From positions 31,231,053 through 31,291,052 of the forward strand of contig CM060732.1 of assembly GCA_030704615.1 (NCBI GenBank): DNA of 60,000 nt, read 5' to 3'. The position numbers and the translations under genes are program-made. This document shows positions 47,790-59,239 of the stretch, piece after piece. Every line of letters begins with the position of its first letter. Positions within the stretch are counted from its first letter, which is position 1. This DNA is from Takakia lepidozioides. Lineage: Eukaryota > Streptophyta > Takakiopsida > Takakiales > Takakiaceae. Under the pieces are notes generated by a model, which saw only the letters and a program-made list of their open reading frames with translations, was not told where the DNA came from and did not search any database.

Positions 47790-48420
47790 AAAAAAAATCA
47801 AATCAAATCTAGGTGTCATTGTTTGCTGCTCGGCAAAGATGAGGTTGGAGCTTCAACAATGGTTGATTACATTAGCGAGAACCATGCAAAGTGTTTTCAT
47901 AAGCCTATTGGTCAAGACCATGCTTGCTGGGCTTGGTATGGAAGATATGTTGATCCTTGTGTTTGGATCCCACAACAAAAAGAACCTGATTACCTTGGTA
48001 GGTACTTATCCCACTGATTTGTTGTTTATTGAGAAATTTGATTTTCCAATTGTCTTGCATTTGCACTTGCACTTTAATCTCAATAAATGTTCATTCTACA
48101 AATCTTCCACATTTGGCCTAACATTTGTCATTTCAATCCATTTTCCCCAGTCACATTCAAGGAACAAATTCGAAAAGACGAAGAGGAGGTCCGTGATTAG
48201 GAAGAATGGCGGGCATCCCGGGAGGCTTCAAGGGCATCACGATCATCAAGTAGAGTGACAAGTTACACTTCAGATGACAATGTCACGTTTCACTTACCTG
48301 AAAGTATCTCCGTCTCGTCTAGTGCGGAGACCGTTGCAATGGGTGGTGATAACCGGAGGCGTCTTCGGACACATGCTTTGACTGCGAGCCGTTTGGGAGG
48401 AGGCTCAGTATTATTTATGA
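47790..48420 (+). pseudogene. Spliced gene remnant of unknown family (2 exons)
   Basis: Exon 1 (about 47835-47996) reads DEVGASTMVDYISENHAKCF and WAWYGRYVDPCVWIPQQKEP. A donor CTTG/GTAGGT at 47997 and an acceptor TTTTCCCCAG at about 48151 join it in phase to exon 2 (TFKEQIRKDEEEVRD, stop, EEWRASREASRASRSSSRVT, SDDNVTFHLPESISV), ending near 48417. The in-phase junction with GT-AG bounds argues for a real intron. The TAG inside exon 2 breaks the frame. The sequence just before the TGAGC repeat ends the gene. Family not recognised; a transposase-like or host gene are both possible. Confidence 0.5.
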
Positions 48421-48424
48421 GTTA

Positions 48425-48640
48425 GTATGAGCAACGCTACGGCGTGAGCAATGAGCGCATGCTCACGCAGGGCTGACGTGGCGTGAGCCCACACTCGGGT
48501 CACGTCAGTGGGAGCAGATGCCATGTCAACGCAAGCGAAGGCCATGTCAGCAAATGCCATAGGACGGGTGGTCGAAGAAAGAGTATCTATTCACGCTGGA
48601 CCTATAACCGTGGGAATAAGCATGTACAGTTTGATGAAAT
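48425..48640. repeat. Palindromic TGAGCG repeat (copy 2)
   Basis: GCGTGAGCAATGAGCGCATGCTCACGC, GACGTGGCGTGAGCC, GCCATGTCAACGC and GGACCTATAACCGTG occur in the same order as in the copy at 16630-16870. It begins abruptly after GAGTTAGTATGAGC; AGTTAGTATAAGC recurs at about 50060, next to another TGAGC block. Confidence 0.6.
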
Positions 48641-48679
48641 TAGACCCCATTATAAAAGAAGAACACATGACTTCAATGA

Positions 48680-49225
48680 ATAGGTAGGACTGTCAACTGT
48701 TGACTGAAGCTGCATATTGCAAACAAGACGATACCATTTTGAGTGACAATTGCCAAACCTGCTATTCGCCGGAGGGGTTGGACCACAGGCCCCCTCACTG
48801 TCATCACTGCCGGCACCAGAGGGGGCATCCACAGTGCCAGCATCTCTGAACTTCACAATAACTTTAAACTCCCCATCATTTCCATCCATAAATGCTTCAA
48901 AGCCATACATCTTACGGCCCTCCGCTCTCTCACTGCTATCATCACCAACAAATGACAGCTCGAATCCAACCCGACTCATGCCTCATAGATATATATAGTT
49001 GGTTGCCTGACGAGCACCCTTGGGGTGCCCCCCACGGGCCCCCCTTGGGTGCCATGCGGTACCGCCTCTACCGGATGCCACCCCCCCCATACTGGTTACT
49101 TAGTGTCCCCTCGACACCAGTTTTACAAAGGGCCCACCCCTGAAAATGGGCAGTAACCGCAAGGCGAAGTGGCTCTTAGTTACGCCGGCCACGGCCGGAG
49201 TCTTCTCTCTCTCTCTTGCCAAACC
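48680..49225 (+). mobile_element. 5'-truncated copy of the RNase H retroelement (copy D)
   Basis: The frame 48743-48955 reads GWTTGPLTVITAGTRGGIHS and ISIHKCFKAIHLTALRSLTA, matching the minus-strand C-terminus at 7860-7600. Its 3' untranslated part (49080-49225), including GGGCCCACCCCTGAAAATGGG and GGCCACGGCCGGAGTC, matches 7455-7560 inverted, and both end in CT-rich microsatellite. Only the last 0.5 kb is present, typical of incomplete reverse transcription. Confidence 0.8.
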
Positions 49226-49239
49226 TGAACCCTAACATT

Positions 49240-49830
49240 TCCCCTGAAAGTGATGCACGGCACCGCACACCACTTTCAATGGCATCCGAAGGAAAAAAAA
49301 AAAAAAAACACCTGAAAAGGGGTGTGCGGCACCGCACACCTCTTTCAGTGGCACTGCACAGTTAAAAAAAAAACCCTAAAGAAACCTAAAAGATCCCAAA
49401 AAAGAAAGAAAAAAGAACACTTGGAAAGGGGTGTGCGACATTGCACACCTCTTTCAGTGGCACCGCACACTCAAAAACAAAACCCTACAAAAACCCTTAA
49501 AACCCTCCCTTAAAAAGGGGTGCGGCACCACTCAACTTTTTCAATGGCACTGCACACTAAAAAAAAACCCTAAGTAAACCCTAGAAACCCTAAAAAAAAC
49601 CTAAAGAACCCTTAAAAGCCCCCCCAATCCCCTGAGTGTGCGATATCGCACACCATTTTCAGTGGCATCTGCGGGGAAAATAAAACCCTCCTATGAACCC
49701 CCTATGAATACCCTAGAAACCCGGAAAACCCGAAAAAACAAGAAAAACAATTTGTGGCATCTGCGGGGAAAAAACCCTAAAAAACCCCAAGGAAACCCTA
49801 AAGAACCCTACCACATCCACTATACCACCT
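49240..49830. repeat. Second hairpin cluster interleaved with telomere-like AAACCCTA motifs
   Basis: Hairpins built on GTGTGCGG-CA-CCGCACAC or decayed forms lie at about 49255, 49322, 49431, 49520 and 49637. Each is followed by TCTTTCAGTGGCA and an A-run. Between and after them AAACCCTA, AACCCTAAA and close variants occur a dozen or more times, resembling the plant telomere repeat (CCCTAAA). Spacing is irregular (65-120 bp). The GTGCGG..CCGCAC core is shared with 1-1030, but the flanks differ. Confidence 0.75.
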
Positions 49831-49995
49831 TCCCCTTAATTACCAATTTTCATTGTGCCCACTGTCAATATCGCAACAATCGGTTGGATCCTTGCAACTG
49901 TGCTATTCATAACCTTGTCACTGGCATGCCTACAGGGACATCCTGCCCGCAGTTATAGGTGCCATCCGCGGAATTGCATACAATATCTTTTTGCA

Positions 49996-50060
49996 AAATT
50001 CCTAGGGCAGCGCCGCTCACATGAGCATAGGCTCACCGCTCACGCTCTAGCATTTCTCAG
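49996..50060. repeat. TGAGC-family fragment (inverted)
   Basis: GCCGCTCACATGAGCATAGG, then CTCACCGCTCACGCTC. The same words occur in reverse in the copies at 16.64 and 48.43 kb. It is followed by CAGTTAGTATAAGC, similar to the sequence that opens copy 2. Confidence 0.5.
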
Positions 50061-50699
50061 TTAGTATAAGCCGTTGTATGGCTTCGAGACGATGGATAAC
50101 ATTAAGTCCATCAATGGATGTACATTGACGTTACCTTTTGTGTTGGTCCATTGCCAAAGTTACAATTTCAAATGAAATATTAATGTTTGATATCATCAAT
50201 GTCTCCGTAGACTCATTCTTCTATGTCATCTTCATATGTTTGGCTCTGTATGTCATTGTTCCATGTTTAGTTCTGTACGTCAATTTGGATATCTGAGCTC
50301 TCATCATGATTTTATTCATTGCATCCTCCCATTCATTTTCATGAATTTCAACTTGGCAGTGGATGTTGTTCTCAGACCACAACACATACTTGTATTTCTC
50401 TGGGGAGGATTATAATTCATGGGTATATAGTACACAAATAGCTAAATAATTATATGTACATGTTTATTTATATTATAAATTATATTTATTCATACAAGAA
50501 ATAGTAAATAATAATAATGAATCTATTAGTCGGCGTCGACTTATCTTCGACTATAAACACAAAAAATCAGTTTGGGTTTAAGTTCATCAGAGAAACCAAA
50601 TAAAAGTCCAGAATTAGTTAAAATAAGGTTATGTATGCATGTGTGATCAAAATGTTACATCAAAATCCACAGCTAGTGAAGCTACGTCCACTTCGTTAT
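50061..50699. other. AT-rich spacer; no gene seen
   Basis: No coding domain. Ends where the tandem array begins. Confidence 0.35.
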
Positions 50700-53560
50700 C
50701 TGAGCAATTCGGGCAGCTTCAAGAATTGTATGTCGATGACGTGGTCTCCAAAACGTGGCAGAGCTCACGTGGTAGAGACGACGTTTTTCTTTATTTTTTC
50801 TTTATTAATTTTAGGCAGTCTGGGCAGTTTTAAACAAATGACGGCAATGATGTGGCTGAGGATGTCGCGGAGACGTAGATTGAGAGTGGCCAGATGGTCA
50901 CTATGTACTTTGTGGTTCCAATAAGATAGAGCCCACTCCCATAAGAAATATATTCTATGCAAAAAAATTAGGAACGATGTAAAAATATAACGTAGTTGAC
51001 ATGTGATCAGTAATGGTACTTTCGCAAGTTGTAGGCGCTATGGCTCCTCTGGCAAGTCCCCTATAAAAACTTTCCTACCTCGTCTTACCATGGATTCTCT
51101 ATTAGATACTTTAGAATGCGAGAGATTGTCAAATAGTGATGAGTAGCCTATTGGTAAGGTGTTGGTATTAATGGAGGCGATGAGGTGGAAGTTAATTCTT
51201 GATGGGTGGTAATGTCACCCTTGGCTTCTATGGTGGTTTTGTGTCATCCCTCGTATTATGTAACTCATGTTCGTCCATTTTAAACTTAGCGGACTCAATC
51301 AGATTTGAGACCAAGTGTGAGTTACACCTTCCCACCATGTAATCCCAAGTGGAGTACTTACACTCTCCATCGTGTCACCCTCGACTCGAGTTTATAGTCC
51401 ATCTTTGTCAATGTCACCAATAGGTGAAGTTATATCCTATTCAGTTCCATGTTATTCTCAAGAGATGGTGGAAGATTCAATATGCTGGAGACCACACTAC
51501 TCTCAGAGATTACACACGGGCATTAACTTTATACATTATTCCTAAAATTCTCTATGTTATGCGTTGTTTTGTCTTTTTGCAGTAAAAAGTTTTTTGGGAT
51601 CTTTTTAACGATGTTGATATTCATCTTACTTTCAATGCGAATTTGTTTGAGTTTATTGACGTGTAATTATTATTATATATATGTACATTTTTCTCTATCC
51701 AAAACATAGACAAGAGACAAAAACTCAACATTAAGAGTTTTGACATTTTATTAGCTCTTACCATTATCGTATTTACGTATACTATCATAAAATATCAGTA
51801 AATTGAAACGTGCTCACCACAAAATCAAAGTGAAATATGGAAGTGCTATAACATTTATACTGAATATGTGAACAAACAAAAGAAAGAAAGAAGAAAGGAA
51901 AAGAAGAAAAATTAGAGCAGATTTGTTTTGTTTTGTTTTTTCTTCAGTGCTTGGGCCAGCTTCAAGAATGTACGTCGATGACGTGGTCTCCAAAAGTGGC
52001 AGAGATCACATGGCAGAGATGACGTTTTTCTTTATTTTCCTTATATTTTAATCTTTTCATTTATGAATTTTTTTTAGGCAGTCTGGGCAGCTTTAACCAA
52101 TGGCGGCAAGGATGTGGCTGATGATGTCGCGGTGATGTGGCACTATGACACCCTATTTCTGCTCCATACTAAAACTAGTCTCCCACCTTCAATTGTCATT
52201 ATAATTTGGTAGTGGTTTTTATTATTAATACTAGGCTACGCGTTGCTCCGCACTACTACTAACGACTTATGGGAACAATGTCTCTTTTGATTGGAAGTAT
52301 ATGTTATGCAAAAAACCTTAGGAACAATGTAACAATATAATTTAGGCATATGATCTTATGGTATTTTCTCCAAGATTTAGGCGACGCAGTGGACTCTTTG
52401 GCAAGTCCCCTGTCAAATCTTCCCCACCTTTTCTTACCATGGATTCACTATTATTAAATATTGTAAAATGTGAGACATTGTTAGACAACGATGAATAGCT
52501 TATGGCCTTATTGGTAAAGTGATGGTAATGGAGGTGATGCGGTAGGTTTTTGATGGGTGGTAATGTCACCCTGGGTCTTGTCACTCCTCTGTATTGTGTA
52601 ATTCCGCTTAGTCCATTTCAAACTTAGTCACATTTGGACTTAGTCAAATCTTGAGACTAAGTGTGGGTTATACCAAGTGGAGTTACACTTCTTGCCGTGT
52701 AACCCCAAGTGGAGTTACACTCCGCCCCGTGTAACCTCGATTAAATTTACACTCATTCTTTTCCATTATCATCCATACTGAAGTTACATTCCCCTCAGTT
52801 CCATGTTATCCTCAAAACTGGGCAAAGAAGATTCAATATGCTGGAGACCAACCTATTGTCTTATCAGAGATCATATGCTGACATGAACTTCATACATTAT
52901 TTCTAGGATTCTCAATTTTATGCGTTGTTTTTCTTTTTTATAATAACAATATTTTTAGATGTAGTATTTTAACGATATTGATATTCGATTCTTTTTCAAT
53001 ATGAATTTGTTTGATTTTATAGATATGTAGTTTTAGTATGGTACTAGATCTACATTTTTAACTGTCCAAAATATAGACAAGAGCCAAAAAATCAATCATA
53101 AGAGTTTTGACATTTTATTAGCTATTACCATTATCGTATTCACATGCACTATCATAAAATATTAGTAAATTGAAATGTGCCTACACAAAATCAAAGTAAT
53201 ATTTGGAAGTGCTATAACAATTATATTGAATATATGAACAAACCAAAGAAAGAGAGAAAGAAAGAAAGAAATATTAGAGCAAATTTAACAAAAAAGATGT
53301 TCATGATTCAGTTGTTGTATTTTTCTCTTTTTTTTACTTTTTTTTTCGGGAAATTTGGGCAGCTTCAAGACTGTGATGACGCGGCCTCCGAAACATGGTA
53401 GATATCAGATGATGTCATTTTTATTTCTTATTTTATTTTTAAATCTTTAAATTTTCAGGCAGTCCGGGCAGCTTTAAACAAATGACGGCGGTGATGTGAC
53501 AAAGACGACGTGGCACTATGGCACCCTATTCCTGCCCTACACTAAAACTAGCCTTCGAAC
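50700..53560 (+). repeat. Tandem array of ~1.25-1.4-kb AT-rich units
   Basis: Landmarks recur in the same order. GGCAGCTTCAAGA or GGCCAGCTTCAAGA lies at 50714, 51956 and 53358. ATGACGTGGTCTCC follows each. AGGCAGTCTGGGCAG lies at 50813, 52076 and 53457. TATGCAAAAAA/ACCTTAGGAAC lies at 50955 and 52307. GAAGATTCAATATGCTGGAGACC lies at 51470 and 52827. AAGAGTTTTGACATTTTATTAGC lies at 51732 and 53100. This is two full units and a partial third. TAGGCTACGCGTTGCTCCGC at 52233 resembles the conserved GCGTTGC end motif of several plant AT-rich elements. No coding capacity. Confidence 0.8.
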
Positions 53561-54198
53561 TTCAGTCGTCACTAGAATTCTTTGAAGATTGTGAAGTGAA
53601 TATGGTGAATAATAGAATATATGACGCCCCCCAAAGGAAGCGTAAATTATGGTGTCTCTCTACCCCCATGGACTACCAGCCTTCCTGTGAGAAGATGGAC
53701 ACCTTTATGACACCAATCAGTGGATTGAATCCACCTCAATCTCTGAGGTGGTATGTGCCCATTACCACTCGGTTACAAGTTACAACTTGGTTGTCGATCC
53801 AAAGACAAAGAAGAAGAATGAATGAATCAATGACATTGAAAATGCTGAGCAAGTAACGTAATTTCCATTTGCAACAAGCACATTGGGCTGTCCCTATTTA
53901 CATTATAAGCAAATCATTTCTCCCTTATGTCCAGTACAGTAAGCGAAAATCAGGATCAAAGGACCCATTAAAAAGTAAAATAAGATGATGAATGAAGCCT
54001 GCTACCCTATGTTTCATCCAAAAGGCTTGCTGTTAGTACAAAGTGGAAGACAATTTCTGGGGCTTGGTTTCTGGTTATTGTCAGTTGTCCGTCCCCATGT
54101 CCCCGTCATGATGAAAACTGGACAGATTAATACGCGGAGGTACTTTCATCCAAGGAAAGGAAACCAGGGGAGCATGACTCTGTCAGCTTGACAACAGG
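53561..54198. other. Spacer after the array; no gene seen
   Basis: The frame at 53518-53856 overlaps the repeat edge and has no domain. Nothing else was recognised. Confidence 0.35.
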
Positions 54199-54219
54199 CA
54201 TACATACATACATACATGC
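54199..54219. repeat. (CATA)n microsatellite
   Basis: Five CATA units in a row, running into CATGCGTG. Confidence 0.9.
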
Positions 54220-57200
54220 GTGCACACAATAGGTTGGATGCAGGTTGGGCCATGGTAGGTATGCGGGCATGGATGAGGCATCCAGCATTGAATGCCCGGG
54301 TCCCATCGCAGGCACAATAAAGAGAGGGGTCCATGAGGGTGATATTAGGTGCACCTATCCCTTGCTGACTAGGACTGCCCTTGCTTCACGCCATTTCTGC
54401 CACATCACCCTCATCGCAAAATAAGAGCACCTGGATTTGTCCATCTACAGGGACCCCATTTCACTTCCAAACATCACATGTGTAACGAGTATTTTTCACT
54501 AGGCTAGACAGGGTAGTTTGCGGATGGACATTTGGCATTCATCTTACCATAAATTTATCCTCATGTTCGCTAGTGGCCAACTTTGCAATGCGACGAATAT
54601 TTGTGAATTAGGACGACAAAATAGAGCCCGAAGATGCTACCGTGAGAATTTCATTTGTTTGCCCCCATGGATACCTATAAATTTTAAATATGAGAATAAT
54701 GAACCAAGTGCGACCTTTTCTGGCTGTAATCTATTTTTAATTGTTTTGAAGAAGGTTGAGTTTTGGTGTACGGACCCGACCCTGCCCACCCGGCCGTTTG
54801 GAAGGTGGTAAGTGACGAGGTGAAAAGTTATTAGTTATTACCTGGTGGTCCATGGAGGAAAGCAATCCCGAGGGCAAAAGCGAGCGGTTGCGGCGAGTGA
54901 GGAAAACCGTGTTCTCAACGAACTCTGTTACGTCTGTCATCCTTCCACGTGGCATGCCATCTACTTACCCGTTGACTGGTAAGGCATTATCTGGCGTGGG
55001 TCGTGCGGCAGGGCAGACACATCCATCCACGGCAACATGTTATTCATTGGTAGGGAGCTCCCTCCATCGAATAATGTGACATCAAAATGACAAAGAGTCG
55101 TCGTGAGTCAGCGGGTCGGCTACCCGCACCTACCCAACCGAGGGCTTTCATTGCACATTTTATCACCCACGCAACCACGCTTTCAACCGCGACGGATGAA
55201 CGGGAGAATGGATGAATGCGGCCGTGGACAAAACAAAATAACTTGGGTCATCCAGGACACGGAAAAGGCGGGTCGACAGGCAGTTGGATGGATGGGCGCA
55301 CGCACGCTGAAAGCCGTGTTTCCGGGGTACCAGACATGTCGGCCGCAAAACTTACCGATAATTGTGCAAAGTCCACTGGTTAAACCAGAGTTAGGTGAAA
55401 ACCGTTGACCAGGGTCACCCTTTAAGTCTGGCCGGTGGGTCCAGGTCAGGACTTCATCTGCTCATCCATCCATCCACAATATAAATTTCTGCTTCATCCT
55501 TCCGTTCCCCCACCGTCCATCCATTGCTCAAATGCAGGCCCGTTGACACTTGACACAACAGGGCAGGCAGTAAACAGAAGGGATGAATTCCATCACTGGT
55601 CTGGGACCACCACGCCGTTCACCGTTGACCGGGATGCCTCTGTACCGTAACTAGATAGTTCAGGGGTGTCTCAATAAATCTAGGTATTCAATCCCCTTTT
55701 CTTTCAATAAAACAAATAATACGTTATACTCCATGTCCAATACGCAAGGGGTATTGGAGTTTTGGCCACGTCCTGTAATTTCTCCCAAGTAGACTTTCTG
55801 TGATGTTCTGCCTTCCATGGGCCACAAAGCAACCGTCCATAGTTGTCGCTTTGTTGAGTAGGCTCTGTTTTTCAGCTAAACTTCAACTTTCACTTTTACA
55901 TATGCCAGAAATACCAAAAACAAAAAAAGGAATATGTAACAGAAGATAAGAAGAACTTTGAGAAAAAGCTTTGACAACAGGAGTGACATCTGGATGAGTC
56001 GCTATCTCAGTGGATGAGTAGGTGAGCACTGTTGGTACGAGTGGATGAACGAAGTTGTTCGGGGGCAGCTGGCAAAACGTAATACAAAGTTTGTGCGACT
56101 GAACGGCCGTTACTGGGAACAGTAACTTAGTGCTCATAATAAGTTACCTGCTGGAAAACGGCTGTCCTTGCGACTGTTCCTCTCCCTTTTTATGCCCTTG
56201 TTCGCACTTGCATCACTGCTCATTTCATATATGTGGATATATTTATTTGAAGTCACCATGTACAAGCGGGTCATATGGCGTAAGTTTTTTTATTTTTAAA
56301 TTTAAAAGAACAGGGGACAGAGGCCCTGGAATTTTATTAATGGATGGTTTGAAGATACAAGGAGTGGAAAAATAACCACCCCGGCCGTGAAGGCTAACAG
56401 TGGGGATACCACCCAGAGACCAAGTACCTACTCCGAAGAAACAAGGACAGAATTGAGGCGCAGAGAAAGCATCCAAGCCGTGAGTTCATGTCACTGGCCA
56501 AAATCTCTGATCAACACCAATATTCACAAAAGAACAAGAATCCCAAATAAATTAACACTCTTCTTAAACGCCCACGTGGCACCAGGCAGGTTTTGGGCTT
56601 TTCATATTGTTTTTCTTAAAATATCTTGGGCATTAATTTATTTGGCATAGCAAACTCTTTTTTTTGTATGTTTCACAATTATATTGGCTCTATCTTAAAA
56701 TCATAAATCTTATAACTCTTTTGTCTCTCCATTCAGCACTCAGTTAGCATTCGTAGCTGGTAGTGCCGAGAGCATCGTGAAGCCCTAGTTGTTTTTCTTA
56801 AAATATCTTGGGCAGCTCTGATCGCACATATATGCCCTTGAGTTATGCTCATACAGACCAGCCACCTCGTGGCATAGGTTTCGCATCCTGATCTCTCAAT
56901 TTCTTTTTGGGTGTAAAAATGTGGCGGTAGTGGTAAAGAGTACCTCCCTTGAAGGTTATTCTTTAGTTGACCCTCTTTGTTCTTTAGTTGTGGTTGTGTT
57001 GTGCAGGGACCCACATGCAAGATGCTAGGTGCGTAGACCACGTGCCACATCCTCTATATATTCATCCAAATCAGCTCATGTTTAGTTTGTCAGACTCTAA
57101 TTTACATCTCAGAGTTTATGACAAGGACAAAGTTTCATGGAAAAAAAATTTAAACCCGTCACTGTAAAATGGAAATAATTAGCTGGAAACTGAATTTGCT

Positions 57201-59239
57201 CTACAACGAGCCCCAAAATAGGTAAGAGTTTCAAGGGTGCAAAATCGATAATTTTTGTCTGGGTGTTTCAAAAATTTGGATTTTCCCGAATTTTACACTG
57301 ATTTTTGGGGCAAAGATTCAGGTTCTAATAAAAAGTCAAACATGAGATGCGGGCGTTTAAGCGTTAAGTTAAAGAAAATCCTACTAGCTATAGTATGTTC
57401 TGTTTTCATTGATACAAATAGTAAAGCACCACGACAAGAATTGCAAAGGATTAATGGAGGCCCTTTAAGTATTTGTTTTACAGGTGACATTGTGACAAAG
57501 CCACTTTCTATATTGTCTTTCCCTTTCTTCATGGTTGCCAATGAATACTAATGAATACTACCTAAACATAAGATTCTTGTTTCAGCGAATAGAACGCGAT
57601 ACATGAAGGAGAGCATGGGTAGCAAACCACACTACATTTGTCAACTTTTGTGGAATAGCTTTACCAAAACAACAGCATCGGAAGTGGGTTCACACTTCAC
57701 ACATGACACACGCATATGCGTGCCGTCTTGGTGCATAATCTGACTTGCAAGAGTTCACTACATTGTTGTCGCTTGCCATTTGGCGCCTCCAAAATTCAGG
57801 TTCTCCTTGCCGACGACTAGATAGGCAAGATTGGATATATTATCTTATACCACTTTCAAAATTTTCAATCCGGGCAACTCAGTGCACAAGCTGTCAACTT
57901 CCGCAAAATGTGACTAGGGATAAGGAAGCTTTTGTCTACAGCACCCTTGGTTGTAAAAGAGACTGGGTTGACTTGTCTTTTGCTATATTGTTGGCGCAAT
58001 CAAAGTAAAGACAAAATTTTGTGTGCTTGTTAGCTACGGTGATTGGTTTATCGTCGAGGGGAAGATAAGCCGATTTCCATCTAGGTAGTCTATGTCTGTA
58101 ACCTTCGCACAACGGTGCTATACAATTTTAGGATTCAAACGTACCAAGTTCAGCCAAGTTTCCAATTATCTCAGGTCGGTTGGAAGTTGGGGCAAGGGAT
58201 GGAAGCCTTTTTGGGGGTCGATTGGGAGAATATATACGGCCGGCCACCGCAGCCGCAACTGTAGGCACCCCAGGTCTGTCCTATGTTTCCTACTCTGCCT
58301 CTGCAAGCTTTTTATTTATTTTACTTTATTTTATTTTTCAAAGGAAAAGCACTAAAAGAAAGCACTGGGGTTTCTATATCTTTTTGTTTTTTCTTTTCTA
58401 TATCTGTATATTATTATGCCTGTCGCTCTGCTTCCATAACTATAATGCCTGCCGGGCCCTGCCTTGTCTGCCTGCCTAGTGGCACCCTTGCCTCAACCCG
58501 ACGGACCCAACTTGGATGAAGAATGAGTGGCTCGACGACTTACGGGACTGACTCATGCTTGGCGAACGAATGAATAGGTGGATGAATATTAGGAGATGAA
58601 TGTCAGCGTACAAGCACATATTAATTAGCGTGGATGCAGGAATTGATGGAAAAGCCAGAAATTGACCAGCAATCCACCCCCCTTTTATGACTGCGCGCAG
58701 AACACATGCCTTCACTGCGCCCTGTGTTCAAACCGTGATACGCCATTATATCATGCTACCCTCAACCACACTCCGCATTTATTTTATTTTCACTGGGCTT
58801 TAATTATTGGACTATTTTGGCTTATTGCACTTCACCAGATCATGGTTGTCCCCTTTCAAACAGAAAAGGAAAACTTAAATAATCTAATAAAGGCCCGGTA
58901 AGTTTGAAATATCGACAAAAAATGAAAATAGAAATAGAAATAGAGAAACAGGCACAGCGCACATGTGAAGTGGGAAGGTGTTCCAACCACGGTAATTCCG
59001 TGCACCAACCCATCGGGCCATGCAGTCAATAGTAATAATAAGAAGGTATCAGCTGTATAAATGGAAATGTCTACAAGAGGGAGTAAAAGGTGATAAAAGC
59101 GCAGGGGTGTTGCAAATAGGGCGAGGGTGGGGACGTGTGGGGGGGTAATTAGTGAGCGAGACCGAATTATCAGGCCTAATACTACATGCCTTGCCTCTGC
59201 TCGACTGTGCCCCACGCACGCGCTGTGTCCCTTGTGCAT
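54220..59239. other. Long intergenic region; no recognised gene
   Basis: No frame here shows a known domain or a convincing splice pattern. GTTGAC(C/T) words, the core of WRKY-binding W-boxes, occur at about 54969, 55405, 55542 and 55622. GGATGAAT/TCCATCCA words are frequent at 55190-55530 and 58550-58620. AT-rich stretches alternate with moderately GC-rich ones. It could be upstream regulatory DNA of the gene that seems to begin near 59.3 kb. Confidence 0.4.
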
